DNA of 64,000 nt, taken from assembly GCA_964598725.1 (NCBI GenBank), contig CAZRCW010000001.1, positions 1-64,000 of the forward strand. Reading direction: 5' to 3'. This DNA is from JAGOTP01 sp964598725. Lineage in GTDB: Bacteria; Patescibacteriota; Patescibacteriia; 2-12-FULL-60-25. A program made the translations under genes and the position numbers. Of the stretch, positions 42,578-50,751 are shown piece by piece. How positions within the stretch are numbered: position 1 is the stretch's first letter; each line of letters starts with the position of its first letter. The notes under the pieces are model-generated. The model had not been told where the DNA came from. It did not search any database and saw only the letters and a program-made list of their open reading frames with translations.

Positions 42578-42892
42578 ATGAAAAAGACCGTATTCAAATC
42601 TGATAAGTACAAAAAAGCGCGCGGCGGCTATTCCCGTCTCTTGCAGATTTCCTGTGAGAAATGCGCCGCCGTTCTTTGTCTCTATCAAAAAGATGGACCG
42701 GGATTACTCAAGCGCATGTATATCGACCGGATGATTCAACCAAACGTTTCCGTGACCACCAAAGAATTGCGCTGTCCGGGCTGTAAAGAAACGGTGGGTA
42801 TACAGATCATCTACAAAAAAGAACAACGCCTCGCTTACCGCTTGTTTGTGGGTTCAGTGACCAAGAAAATTGTAAATTCTCAAACGATCTAA
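42578..42892 (+). CDS. 104-aa zinc-ribbon protein, hypothetical
   Basis: Two CxxC pairs (SCEKC near residue 28; RCPGC near residue 67) suggest one zinc ribbon. Basic ends (KKTVFKSDKYKKARGG; VTKKIVNSQTI) fit nucleic-acid binding. No family recognised. Monocistronic with its own terminator. Confidence 0.75.
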   Translation: MKKTVFKSDKYKKARGGYSRLLQISCEKCAAVLCLYQKDGPGLLKRMYIDRMIQPNVSVTTKELRCPGCKETVGIQIIYKKEQRLAYRLFVGSVTKKIVNSQTI

Positions 42893-42917
42893 AAACGACC
42901 CAAGTGGGTCGTTTTTA
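42890..42917. terminator. bidirectional intrinsic terminator
   Basis: TAAAAACGACCCA / TGGGTCGTTTTTA around AG; the TAA stop of the zinc-ribbon gene is part of the stem. It also serves the tRNA-Ser on the minus strand. Confidence 0.92.
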
Positions 42918-42919
42918 GA

Positions 42920-43010
42920 TGGCGGAGAGGGAGGGATTCGAACCCTCGATACCCTTGTGGGGTATACCGGATTTCGAGTCCGGCTCATTCGACCACTCTG
43001 ACACCTCTCC
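42920..43010 (-). tRNA. tRNA-Ser (anticodon CGA)
   Basis: 91 nt on the minus strand with an encoded CCA end. Acceptor GGAGAGG/CCTCTCC, anticodon stem CCGGA/TCCGG with loop CTCGAAA (anticodon CGA), a long variable arm (TATACCCC...GGGTATC), and T-arm GAGGG TTCGAAT CCCTC. Confidence 0.95.
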
Positions 43011-43021
43011 GTGCTCGGCTT

Positions 43022-43223
43022 ATTGTGCTGACCACCCGTTCATCTGGTTGCTACCAGATTCACTCGGGTCTGCACAATGCCTGCGCTTTGCTTCGCAAGA
43101 CTGGCAACAAATAGCCACCCCAAACGAGTTATTTACGCCACCGCATCCTAATCGATTGCCGAGGAGTCAGCAAGCGGTTGGGATGGCCTGGGGTCGCTTG
43201 GGAGGGGGAGCGAAACCGAGGCC
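43022..43223. ncRNA. candidate structured RNA between tRNA-Ser and the 259-aa gene
   Basis: About 280 nt without a gene fold into three consecutive stem-loops. (1) ATTGTGC/GCACAAT (43022-43078) with inner CCCG/CGGG and CTGGT/ACCAG. (2) CATCC/GGATG (43144-43185) with inner AATCG/CGGTT and TTGC/GCAA. (3) GGCCT/AGGCC (43185-43223) with inner TCGCTT/AGCGA. No RNase P, SRP or tmRNA signature is seen. Strand undecided. Confidence 0.4.
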
Positions 43224-43236
43224 GCAGAAGGAAGGA

Positions 43237-43266
43237 ACCTGAGAAAACCACTCCCGGAAGGGTTTG
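43237..43266 (-). terminator. terminator of the 259-aa gene
   Basis: AAACC/GGTTT with inner pairing around TCCGGGA, then TTTTCTC on the minus strand. Confidence 0.6.
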
Positions 43267-43289
43267 AGCGAACGCATGGAGCGCTCAGC

Positions 43290-44069
43290 TCAGGCGGCAC
43301 GGTGCTTGGCCTGCGGAGAGATACTGGTGCTAACCGGGCCAGAATGAGATCGACGAACGACCTCTTCGCCCAGCGAGACCGCCGATGCAGTCTGAACCAG
43401 CGTCGTCTGCCGTTGATCGGCCTGTAGATAGTGCGCTTCGAGACCTTCGGTCACGATCAGGGCACTACGGCAGGCAGGAATACGTCCATGCGTCTTCTCC
43501 GCGAGCCGCCGGCCGGTGCGAACCAGCGTGAACCCCGAAGGAATGCTCACCCGCTGTGGGCGCTTGTCCGTTCCAGCGATGAGCGCCGTGACCGGCTCGA
43601 GGGGATTGTCAGAGCTGTCAGCCCTGAATAGGTCGGAGCCAACCACGAGCAGACCGGGATCTTCTTCCCAGTCGCTGATGATCATGCCGCGTGAGTAGGC
43701 CGTACGAGGCCAGGTCTCGCATGCCTTCCAGCGAGAGCGGCGGCACGGAACGTGCTCAAGAGCAGCCGTCAGCGTACCCACGTCCAACGTGAGCGCGAAT
43801 TCGAGCAACCGACACACGAGTAGACCCGTCTTCATGCATCGACGAAACGGCGCACGCGCGGACGGTGCCGGCAACTGCGAGTCGTCGACAAAAACCAATC
43901 CATAACGCTGGAAAGCGCCGAGCAGCTGGCGAGCCAGCATCTGCAGGCTCTCATCCGGCTTCGTTCGAGCCGACGCGTGGAGCGCCAGCGTGAGGTCGAT
44001 CTGGGGCACAAGACAGGTCGTGCGCCAGGTCGAAAGGACAGTCCTCTGCACTTGAGAGCGCTTCGTCAT
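43290..44069 (-). CDS. 259-aa hypothetical protein (GC-rich locus)
   Basis: Soluble, Arg-rich. Segments: VPQIDLTLALHASART, QLLGAFQRYGLVFVDDSQLP, GMIISDWEEDPGLLVVGSDLF, SALIVTEGLEAHYLQAD. The mixed alpha/beta pattern is not one I recognise. The SD GGAGGAAG lies 6 nt before the ATG; an upstream in-frame start (44105) is less likely. GC-rich, alone, with its own terminator. Confidence 0.65.
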   Translation of the reverse strand: MTKRSQVQRTVLSTWRTTCLVPQIDLTLALHASARTKPDESLQMLARQLLGAFQRYGLVFVDDSQLPAPSARAPFRRCMKTGLLVCRLLEFALTLDVGTLTAALEHVPCRRSRWKACETWPRTAYSRGMIISDWEEDPGLLVVGSDLFRADSSDNPLEPVTALIAGTDKRPQRVSIPSGFTLVRTGRRLAEKTHGRIPACRSALIVTEGLEAHYLQADQRQTTLVQTASAVSLGEEVVRRSHSGPVSTSISPQAKHRAA

Positions 44070-44159
44070 TCGTCTTCCTCCTGAATACACCGACCACATC
44101 CACACATCATCGCTCTCTTCAGAGCGTTGAGCCTCTAAAGTAGACCAAGAGCGAAGCGG

Positions 44160-45389
44160 CTATGCAAGCTGATCATTTTCTTGTTTTGAAATCACCACAA
44201 ACCAGATAAAAATAAAGAACAGTAACGCTAAGTCATTTTTGAAATACGGCACATCGACCAAACCATGAACCAAGATCGCGATGAGCGGGGCAAGTAAAAC
44301 TAGCGTTTGCGCTTTCAACGAGTGTTTCACCCAAGTTACGATCAACGACACGAAAGCGACGATCCCGAGCAACCCGGTCTCCGTCCAAAAGTTAAATAAG
44401 ATCGTATGCGGATATTGAAAGATCTCGATGAAACGCGCTTTGTGATAGGCATCGAAGACGGTTGGGTAGCCGCCGAAACCCGCACCGAAGAACCAGTGAT
44501 CTTTGAGCATCGCCCACGACTCGCGCCAAATGAAGAGACGAACTTTGCCGGACCAGCCTTGGAAGGTGACCTCTTTGATCAAGGCCTCGCGAATTCCAGG
44601 GAGTGCGATCAAGCCTGCTCCGGCACCGACTGCACCTAACAACACCAGCCAACGTCCAACACGGAACGTCAGGAACGACAGCATGATGACGAATGCGAGT
44701 GCGCCCAATCCCCCATCACTTCTTGCTGTAACTAAAGCAGCGATGACGAGCATGAGTGTGCCGAAAAATGGGAGCCACTCTTTCCAACGAAGGTGTAGCT
44801 GCTTCAATCCTTCCTGACAGAAGGTTGCCAAACGAGCAGCCATCAACGCACCGATCGGTGTTACGAAGAGCGCAACGGCGTTCGGAAATCCAAACGGCCC
44901 AACGGCGCGACGACCAGCGCTGATCGGAATGTTCCATGGATGTGGAATTCCCCAATTCCCGAGATAGCCGATGATCGCCCAGATCGATACGACTGATGCG
45001 GCGGCCATCATCCCCTGCTCCATCCGTTTGCGATCACTCGGTTGATCGAGCAAAGCGCAGAACGCGAACAAGATGAGTAACGGTTCAAGAACATACGCAC
45101 GCCACAATCCAAGCCCCGTCCAAAGTGAAGGCGAAACGAAGACCGCTATCAGCGATGCAATCACCCACGCCACGATCGGCCAACGCCAAGCGCGGAGTAA
45201 GCCATGCGCCCGAGCCAGACCCGTTCGCTGCGTCACAAGCAACGTCCCGACCACGAATATCCAGATCAGGACTTCGAGCAGAGTTGATGGAAAGCCTGCT
45301 ATTTTGAAACGAACAAGATACGTGATCGACAAAAGCGGCAGACCAAACGCCAGCCAACGGAGCACGGAACGCATGGATGGAGAGGTCAT
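44160..45389 (-). CDS. O-antigen ligase/polymerase-family membrane protein
   Basis: 409 aa with about ten membrane segments. The Wzy_C-type features are visible: FGFPNAVALFVTPIGALMAA, the large loop with FGAGFGGYPTVFDAYHKARF, and PHTILFNFWTETGLLGI. Such enzymes join or polymerise surface glycans at the outer face of the membrane. The start at 45389 is chosen; the next Met (45374) is possible. Together with galU (59502) it points to a cell-surface polysaccharide. Confidence 0.85.
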   Translation of the reverse strand: MTSPSMRSVLRWLAFGLPLLSITYLVRFKIAGFPSTLLEVLIWIFVVGTLLVTQRTGLARAHGLLRAWRWPIVAWVIASLIAVFVSPSLWTGLGLWRAYVLEPLLILFAFCALLDQPSDRKRMEQGMMAAASVVSIWAIIGYLGNWGIPHPWNIPISAGRRAVGPFGFPNAVALFVTPIGALMAARLATFCQEGLKQLHLRWKEWLPFFGTLMLVIAALVTARSDGGLGALAFVIMLSFLTFRVGRWLVLLGAVGAGAGLIALPGIREALIKEVTFQGWSGKVRLFIWRESWAMLKDHWFFGAGFGGYPTVFDAYHKARFIEIFQYPHTILFNFWTETGLLGIVAFVSLIVTWVKHSLKAQTLVLLAPLIAILVHGLVDVPYFKNDLALLFFIFIWFVVISKQENDQLA

Positions 45390-45482
45390 AGCGGGTTCTG
45401 GGCTAGCATGCGCTTTCTTCCTCCCCTCTTCAAGCGATTCGCCAAATTCGGCTGGACCCACTAGGATGAGTTCATTCTCCGT

Positions 45483-45875
45483 ATGTCTTTCTCTCGTCAG
45501 CCACGCGATCGCCGTTCGTTCGGTCATGGTCGTGGACCACAGCCTCACAACGCTCAGCCAGCAATCAAGTCTCAAGGTCCGGTCACACCCGTTATTCCTC
45601 CGCGACGTAAACCGTTGCCGGCGGGGGTGATTGAAAAGTTGTGTTACGAGAGTGACGTCTTGAAACCAAAACCAGATTGTCGCGCTGCACTGATCGACTT
45701 CTGTATCCTCGAAGATGATTTCGATATTGATGAAGCCGAAGATGCGGTCGACAAAGCGTTGCGTGAACGCAATCTCTGGAATGAACCGAGCTTAGAGGAT
45801 ATCCTCTACGGAAATGACGAACCCGCTCCTTCCGCTGATTCGACGCTTCCTGCGATTGGAAACGTTGGCGCATGA
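45483..45875 (+). CDS. 130-aa hypothetical protein
   Basis: The first ~45 residues are basic and disordered (RQPRDRRSFGHGRGPQP); the rest is acidic and helical (CILEDDFDIDEAEDAVDKALRER). No family recognised. It overlaps the next gene by 62 nt in another frame. Confidence 0.65.
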   Translation: MSFSRQPRDRRSFGHGRGPQPHNAQPAIKSQGPVTPVIPPRRKPLPAGVIEKLCYESDVLKPKPDCRAALIDFCILEDDFDIDEAEDAVDKALRERNLWNEPSLEDILYGNDEPAPSADSTLPAIGNVGA

Positions 45876-46311
45876 GCTCTACAAAATCCACCTGCCGTAT
45901 GTACCGAGCTTTGCAAAGAGCGAGTTTCGGCAATTCATTCGCGTTGAAGAACGGCATCGTCGCACATTTGAACGTTTATATTTGGAACTAAGCCACACAA
46001 ACACGCATCCACGCTTTCCGTTTTCGGTAGCGTGTCTGAAGATTATTGCACGCGTTGTCTCGTTCGCAGGTTTTGAAGCAATCTGTCGTTTCGAATGTCG
46101 AATCGAACAACGTGCGATTAACGATTATGCGCAAGCGCTTCAATCAATAAGACATCCTGCGTTACGCCGTGCTGTGCAACGCGTGCTACGAGATGAGCGT
46201 ACGCACGGATCTGTTAATGATCTACTTCGACAGTTTCAATCAGAAGAAAAAGTACACATTCGGAGCATGCGAACGTTATTTCAAAAAAAGATATCCACCG
46301 CTACACGTTGA
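45814..46311 (+). CDS. ferritin-like di-iron protein (COQ7/rubrerythrin-type helical bundle)
   Basis: 165 aa four-helix pattern with candidate metal ligands: E16 or E21 (LETLAHELY), E46-E47-x-H49 (VEERHRRT), E94/E98 (RFECRIEQRA), E128 and H131 (RDERTHGS). The E...ExxH repeated twice fits a di-iron carboxylate site as in COQ7-like hydroxylases. Substrate unknown. The long overlap with the upstream gene suggests translational coupling. Confidence 0.7.
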   Translation: MTNPLLPLIRRFLRLETLAHELYKIHLPYVPSFAKSEFRQFIRVEERHRRTFERLYLELSHTNTHPRFPFSVACLKIIARVVSFAGFEAICRFECRIEQRAINDYAQALQSIRHPALRRAVQRVLRDERTHGSVNDLLRQFQSEEKVHIRSMRTLFQKKISTATR

Positions 46312-46338
46312 CGAGCGGGTCACGACTCAGCACAATCG

Positions 46339-46491
46339 CTGCATCGGTCAGTCTTCTCGATGTAGTGAATCACACGCGATTCGCTCCTCGAGTGGACGGA
46401 GCGATTCGTCCCAAACGTTTATTGTCGTTTCCATGCTTGACGACAATAGAACTCGCACATCCCTCGGCTTCGGCCGAGGGATGTGCGTTTT
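46339..46491 (+). ncRNA. four consecutive stem-loops ending in a terminator
   Basis: CTGCATCG/CGATGTAG (46339-46365), TCGCTCC/GGAGCGA (46381-46404), TATTGTCGT/ACGACAATA (46420-46448), and the terminator CGCACATCCCTCGGC/GCCGAGGGATGTGCG with loop TTCG and TTTT (46454-46491). The last is a certain terminator of the ferritin-like gene. The first three may be a structured 3' UTR or a separate small RNA. Confidence 0.5.
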
Positions 46492-46530
46492 GGATGAATG
46501 AAAAAAATGAAGTGCTATTTTAAAACGCAA

Positions 46531-46660
46531 AATGCCCGCTATCACTCGAGTGGAACGTCGCCGCCGTGAGGCGTCGAACGTGTGAGTGATAGGGGCATTG
46601 GTCTTCAACGAGGATGCTGAAGAGCGAACTCAGGGAACGGATGCACCCGTTCCCTGAGTC
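46531..46660 (-). terminator. double terminator of the GC-rich membrane-protein operon
   Basis: First a 13-base perfect stem ACTCAGGGAACGG/CCGTTCCCTGAGT (46629-46660), then a long stem AATGCCC(G)CTATCACTC/GAGTGATAGGGGCATT (46531-46597) with an inner CGCC/GGCG part. TTTTGCGTTTTAAAA follows on the minus strand. Confidence 0.75.
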
Positions 46661-46698
46661 AGGGGTTGTTCCTCCTCGTGCATGAGGTGTGCGCGTTG

Positions 46699-48606
46699 CT
46701 ACGGCTGGCGGTCGTAGCAGAGGCCCGCGGCGCGGTCGTCGGGGACCCGCTGCGTGTCCTTGCCGTGCAGCTGGTAGCACTGCTCGGTGCAGCGCGTGTG
46801 GCCGTCGACGAGCTGGCACCACTGCCGCCGCTCGAGATCCGCCTGGCGCTGGTCGTTCTGCTCGTCGAGCGTTTGCGCACCCTCGCCGAGCCCGAGACCG
46901 ACGGAGCGGCGCGCCTCGTTGCCGAGGTGGCCCGCTTCCGCGGTGACGGAGTAACGGTCAGCAGACGCAGGCAGCCCGTTAGCCACAGCCGGCACCGACT
47001 TGACCATGGCGACCAGGAAGAGGACTGCCGCCAGCGCGCCGAAGGGCGTCATGACGAGCCGGAGACCAGTCTTCCAGGGGCCGACCTTGACCTTGTCGTC
47101 GGCCTCGCTGATCTTGCCGGCGGCCTTGGTGGCGCCGTAGGCAATGATCCCGAGGACCAGGAACGCGACGATCGCCTGAGGGAGACTCAGGCCGAAGAGC
47201 GTCTCGAACCAGTTCCTGACGGGCGGCGCGACCGTCCGGACCACATTGCCCGAGGTGTCGCGCACCGTGTCGTAGTTGTCTCCGACCGAGCTCTGGCCGA
47301 CCCAGGTCGCGAACGGACCGTAGTCGGACCACCACCAGTTCAGGCCTCGGTACCCGTAGGGGGCGCCGCCGGCCAGGAAGAAGTGGAGGTAGACGCTGAA
47401 GCCGCCGACGACGCCGATCAGGCGCACGAGCCACGGCGGCTTCTCCTCGAGGATGTTGAAGTTCTCGAGGACGTTCTGGAGACCCACCAGGAAGAATCCC
47501 AGGAAGATCGACAGCACGAACGCCATCGCGTTCGGCCAGAAGAGCGCGTGCTGGACGACCAGCGCGATGGCGGACAGGATCTTCAACATCCCGATGCCGA
47601 CGGTCGCCATGAAACGCCCCTTCATGACCAGGCTGGAGTTCCGACGGGGCGCGTCGCCGTTGTCGGCGGCGATCCCCATCTCCTCCTTCACGACGTCCGT
47701 GAAGCCCTGGCCGACGATCAGGCCCGCCTTGGCGATGCGGCGGATGAACGTCAGGATGTCCTCGGCCTTGCCGACCTGGGTGAAGAGGAACGGCGCGACG
47801 AGCGAGAGCAGCGCGAGCGGCCCGAGGATGATCGGGACGGGCAGCAGGCAGACCGCGACCACGTACGGAACGACCTGCTCGTACGAGTAGGGCCCGCCGT
47901 CGTGCGAGCCGACCACCCCGTAGAGGAGCGCGAAGCCCATGAAGGCATTCACGGCGAAGGACCACCAGAGCATGCTCGTCGAGCTGCGGGTGTTGGGCCC
48001 CTGGTCGATGACGAACTGGTTGTAGATCGTCGTCTCGCGCGTGAGCTCAGCCCGCGCCTCCTCGAGCTGATCTTCGAATCCGTCCGGCAGCTTGACCGTC
48101 GTGTCGGTCGCCGCCTTGTCGCGTGTCGCCTCGAGACGCAGCACGCGAGTGCGCGCCTTGTCGACCGGCTGACGAGCACGACGGTGGTCGAAGAAACTGA
48201 CCGCCCGCACGCGGCGTGCGTAGAGGTAGATCAGCGCCTGGCCGCCGACGCCGATCAGGTAGGCCACGGTTGACCAGAACGTGAACAGGTTGAGCCCCGT
48301 CCGAATCCCGGCCATGATGAGCGCGAGGCACATCGCGTGGACGCATCCCGACCAGAAGTAGTGGAGCTTGAGGGCTCGCACCACCCCGTTGTGGCGGCTG
48401 GCGAAGGCGAGATCTTCGGCGTTGTTGGCGACGACCGCCTCCACCGCCTCGATCCCGCCGGTCTGGACGACAGCGGCAGCCGTCACGAGCGCGCCGCCGG
48501 CGACAGCCAGCGCGGAGGTGACGAGCTCGCCAACGAGCGCGCCCGTGTCCTTCGCTGCTGGCTTCTTTTCTTCTTTCTCCTTGTCCTTGGATACTTCATC
48601 CGCCAT
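46699..48606 (-). CDS. 635-aa multi-pass membrane protein, unknown (GC-rich locus)
   Basis: About ten membrane segments in three groups (residues ~24-50, 85-130; 210-275; 340-420 and 480-550). Between the first groups is a charged coiled stretch (ARTRVLRLEATRDKAATD ... EDQLEEARAELTRET, about 148-185). The N-terminus is very charged (KDKEKEEKKPAAKD). The C-terminus is an external tail with five cysteines (WCQLVDGHTRCTEQCYQL ... GLCYDRQP). No family recognised. SD AGGAGG lies 6 nt before the ATG. Strongly GC-rich codons. Overlaps the upstream gene by 11 nt. Confidence 0.75.
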   Translation of the reverse strand: MADEVSKDKEKEEKKPAAKDTGALVGELVTSALAVAGGALVTAAAVVQTGGIEAVEAVVANNAEDLAFASRHNGVVRALKLHYFWSGCVHAMCLALIMAGIRTGLNLFTFWSTVAYLIGVGGQALIYLYARRVRAVSFFDHRRARQPVDKARTRVLRLEATRDKAATDTTVKLPDGFEDQLEEARAELTRETTIYNQFVIDQGPNTRSSTSMLWWSFAVNAFMGFALLYGVVGSHDGGPYSYEQVVPYVVAVCLLPVPIILGPLALLSLVAPFLFTQVGKAEDILTFIRRIAKAGLIVGQGFTDVVKEEMGIAADNGDAPRRNSSLVMKGRFMATVGIGMLKILSAIALVVQHALFWPNAMAFVLSIFLGFFLVGLQNVLENFNILEEKPPWLVRLIGVVGGFSVYLHFFLAGGAPYGYRGLNWWWSDYGPFATWVGQSSVGDNYDTVRDTSGNVVRTVAPPVRNWFETLFGLSLPQAIVAFLVLGIIAYGATKAAGKISEADDKVKVGPWKTGLRLVMTPFGALAAVLFLVAMVKSVPAVANGLPASADRYSVTAEAGHLGNEARRSVGLGLGEGAQTLDEQNDQRQADLERRQWCQLVDGHTRCTEQCYQLHGKDTQRVPDDRAAGLCYDRQP

Positions 48607-49894
48607 GGCGGACCTCCTTCTGTGCTTGCGCGTCCGTCCTTCGACGGTTGATGTTGGGTTGATGGTTGATGGTGTTCGGCGTGGTGACGCGAAGGTTCTT
48701 GGTCGCGCGAGGCGCGACCCGACTCACCCTCGTTCGCGTCACAGCCGTCCGAGGATCAGGTGGAGGCGGGTCGGCAGCCGCGAAGGCAATGCCGAGCGTG
48801 ATGAGCGCCGCCACGAGAGCAATCAAGAACGGCATACGGAATCGTGAAAGATCTCCGAACGGCCGGTTGTTGACCCCATGCTGGCGCTCGAACTCAGCCA
48901 ACGCCTTGCGCCGGTCGTCGACGAGCCGCATTCCGGGATGGGGCGGCTCGAAGGCGGGCTCCTTCTTCTTCGCGGGCTTCACGAGGTCGAGTGGGTGCGC
49001 CGCGAGGCGCTTCTTCGCCATCGCCGCGTGCGCCTTGAGACGGTAGTGCTGACTCGAGATCTTCGTTCCCGGGTTCTCCGGGTCGTCGATCACTCGGTCA
49101 TTGTTCTGTGCTCGCAGCGAGGCAGTGATGTCGATCGCCTTCTCGTAACCGAGGAGCGATGATGCACCGAGAACGGCCGCGTGCTCGGGAAGCTCACGGC
49201 AGAATCGTTGCCAGAGAATCTCGAGCTCGACCCCTTCGGTCCGCTGCGCTTCGTCCGCTGACTCCTGTAGATCGCGAACGTAGATGTCGTAGCTGGGGTT
49301 CGGACCGAACCCCGACAAGACTTGCGTGACCCCGTCGACCTTGACCGTGGGCGTGCCCTCGATCGTCGCGTCGGTCGGGAAGAACTTGTCGACGAACTCC
49401 TCGGCGCGCTTGTAGGCCACCGGGTCCATCAACACCATACGCTCTTCGTCAGTCATCCGCGGCGACCAATCCCGCAGGAGGTCGTTGGCGCGGATGCGCA
49501 TGCCATCGATCAGTCCGTCCCAAGCGATGTCGAGCGGCTTGGCGAGTTTCCCCGCCCAGCTCTGCCGCAGTGACGGGGGCGGAGTGACCTGCTTCAAGGC
49601 GATGAAAAGAAGGTTCAGAATCCAACGTCCACCCTGGGGGGCCCAGGGACGGAGGTTAATCTTGGTCTTCTCCTTCGCCTTGTCGACGAAGCGTTGCGTG
49701 AAGATCCAGGCGACCAGCGCGATGAAGCGCGGGACGTCCTGGCCGGCGAAGTCTTCGCCGGCCGCCTCGATACCACTCTTGACCAAACGCCCGAGAATCG
49801 GGGTGACCATGTGGCCGAAGGCTCGATCCAGTCCAGCGTCGTGCTCCTCAGGAGACTGACGGTTGCCGTTCCCTCGCTGATTGGGCGGTGCCAT
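48596..49894 (-). CDS. 432-aa protein with C-terminal membrane anchor, unknown (GC-rich locus)
   Basis: The first ~350 residues are soluble: FGHMVTPILGRLVKSGIEAAGEDFAG, a basic KAKEKTKINLRPWAPQGGRW, and a helical core (LQESADEAQRTEGVELEILWQRFCREL). One membrane segment follows (FLIALVAALITLGIAFAA, near 355-375), then a Pro/Thr/Arg-rich external tail. First gene of a two-gene operon with the 635-aa protein; the 11-nt overlap suggests a complex. No family recognised. Confidence 0.7.
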   Translation of the reverse strand: MAPPNQRGNGNRQSPEEHDAGLDRAFGHMVTPILGRLVKSGIEAAGEDFAGQDVPRFIALVAWIFTQRFVDKAKEKTKINLRPWAPQGGRWILNLLFIALKQVTPPPSLRQSWAGKLAKPLDIAWDGLIDGMRIRANDLLRDWSPRMTDEERMVLMDPVAYKRAEEFVDKFFPTDATIEGTPTVKVDGVTQVLSGFGPNPSYDIYVRDLQESADEAQRTEGVELEILWQRFCRELPEHAAVLGASSLLGYEKAIDITASLRAQNNDRVIDDPENPGTKISSQHYRLKAHAAMAKKRLAAHPLDLVKPAKKKEPAFEPPHPGMRLVDDRRKALAEFERQHGVNNRPFGDLSRFRMPFLIALVAALITLGIAFAAADPPPPDPRTAVTRTRVSRVAPRATKNLRVTTPNTINHQPNINRRRTDAQAQKEVRHGG

Positions 49895-50085
49895 TTTTCT
49901 TTATTTCGCCTCGTTCTTTCTTTTTCTGTTGAGCCAGTCGCAACCGGCTCTAAATTCTCGAACAAGCCCGACCGGTTTCGGTGGGCTGGAATTTCGTGTT
50001 TCTTTAGACAATCCTTTGACTCGGGTTGTCGAAAGAGCCTGTGTTCATCGTCTCACGAAATGTGAGCAGACACGAAGAACCGGGC

Positions 50086-50114
50086 AGTCTGCCATAAAAT
50101 GCTGATTTTGTCAA
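50086..50114 (-). promoter_or_regulatory. promoter of the GC-rich membrane-protein operon
   Basis: Minus strand TTGACA (50109-50114), 17-base spacer, CAGACT (50086-50091). The ~190-nt leader to the ATG at 49894 holds only short stems, e.g. AGCCGGTT/GACTGGCTC-type pairing near 49930-49960. Confidence 0.5.
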
Positions 50115-50204
50115 TCTTTTCTCCTTTCTTTGTATAGAATGGCCTAAACAAAAAATTTGGCTACATACAGCCAAATTACCAGAATCAGGTAAAACTACGC
50201 AAAA

Positions 50205-50236
50205 ACAAACCATGCACCGGATGGTGCATGGTTTGT
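50205..50236. terminator. intrinsic terminator downstream of pilin-like gene 1
   Basis: ACAAACCATGCACC/GGTGCATGGTTTGT with a short GGAT-type loop, just after the stop at 50258 (minus strand). Confidence 0.85.
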
Positions 50237-50257
50237 GTCCCACAACTGAGTAAGGAA

Positions 50258-50671
50258 CTAGCCGGCGTTGGCGAGAGTCGAGAGCTGCTTGATGACGAAG
50301 TTCGAAATGGCGAAACCTGCGACGATGATCACCATACCGATGACGGCATTCTTGATCATGTCCTGAGCTTCTTTGGTTTGCTTGTCGTTTCCACCAGCCG
50401 ACATCCACTTGAAACCGGCGAGCAATACGTAGAACAACAAGACGATACCGAGGAAACCGAGAATAACGTTGATAATGCGACCGATGATGACAGGAAGATC
50501 TGCCCCTTCACCGGTTGTCCCAATCGCGGCCTGCTGGACACCACCTGGACCGGTGATTCTGTCCTGAGCTGTTGCGAATGGGTTACCACCGACCTGAGCC
50601 GACGCAACCATCGGAGCGAGTGCCAAGGCACCAACTGCGATCGTAGAAAGAATTCGTTTGATCTGAATCAT
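50258..50671 (-). CDS. pilin-like protein 1 (VirB2/TrbC-type, short)
   Basis: 137 aa: signal peptide (cut near ASA-Q, residue 25), a short polar stretch, then two membrane helices joined by a short basic turn: VILGFLGIVLLFYVLLAGFKW, SAGGNDKQTKEAQDMIKNAVIG, then MVIIVAGFAISNFVI. This is the plan of VirB2/TrbC conjugative pilins and of the pilin-like proteins often annotated in Patescibacteria. The simplest of six paralogues in a row, with its own TATACT -10 box (near 50720) and a GACCT/AGGTC leader hairpin, so it may be the major subunit. Confidence 0.8.
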   Translation of the reverse strand: MIQIKRILSTIAVGALALAPMVASAQVGGNPFATAQDRITGPGGVQQAAIGTTGEGADLPVIIGRIINVILGFLGIVLLFYVLLAGFKWMSAGGNDKQTKEAQDMIKNAVIGMVIIVAGFAISNFVIKQLSTLANAG

Positions 50672-50751
50672 AGAAAGAGTAAGTGAAAGACCTAGAGTTG
50701 TGGGAGGTCGCTCCTAGTATACCTTAATTAGCAATAGATTTCATCCACACC

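Noticed and set aside
43011..43289. RNase P, SRP or tmRNA gene
   Set aside because: None of the conserved blocks of these RNAs could be found on either strand, although the region is clearly able to fold.
46308..46523. 71-aa frame after the ferritin-like gene
   Set aside because: It runs through four hairpins and a terminator, so it is not a likely gene.
46666..48273. 535-aa frame on the plus strand opposite the 635-aa membrane protein
   Set aside because: Its composition (runs of Arg, Asp, Glu, Val) is that of a shadow frame, while the minus-strand product has clear membrane segments and an SD.
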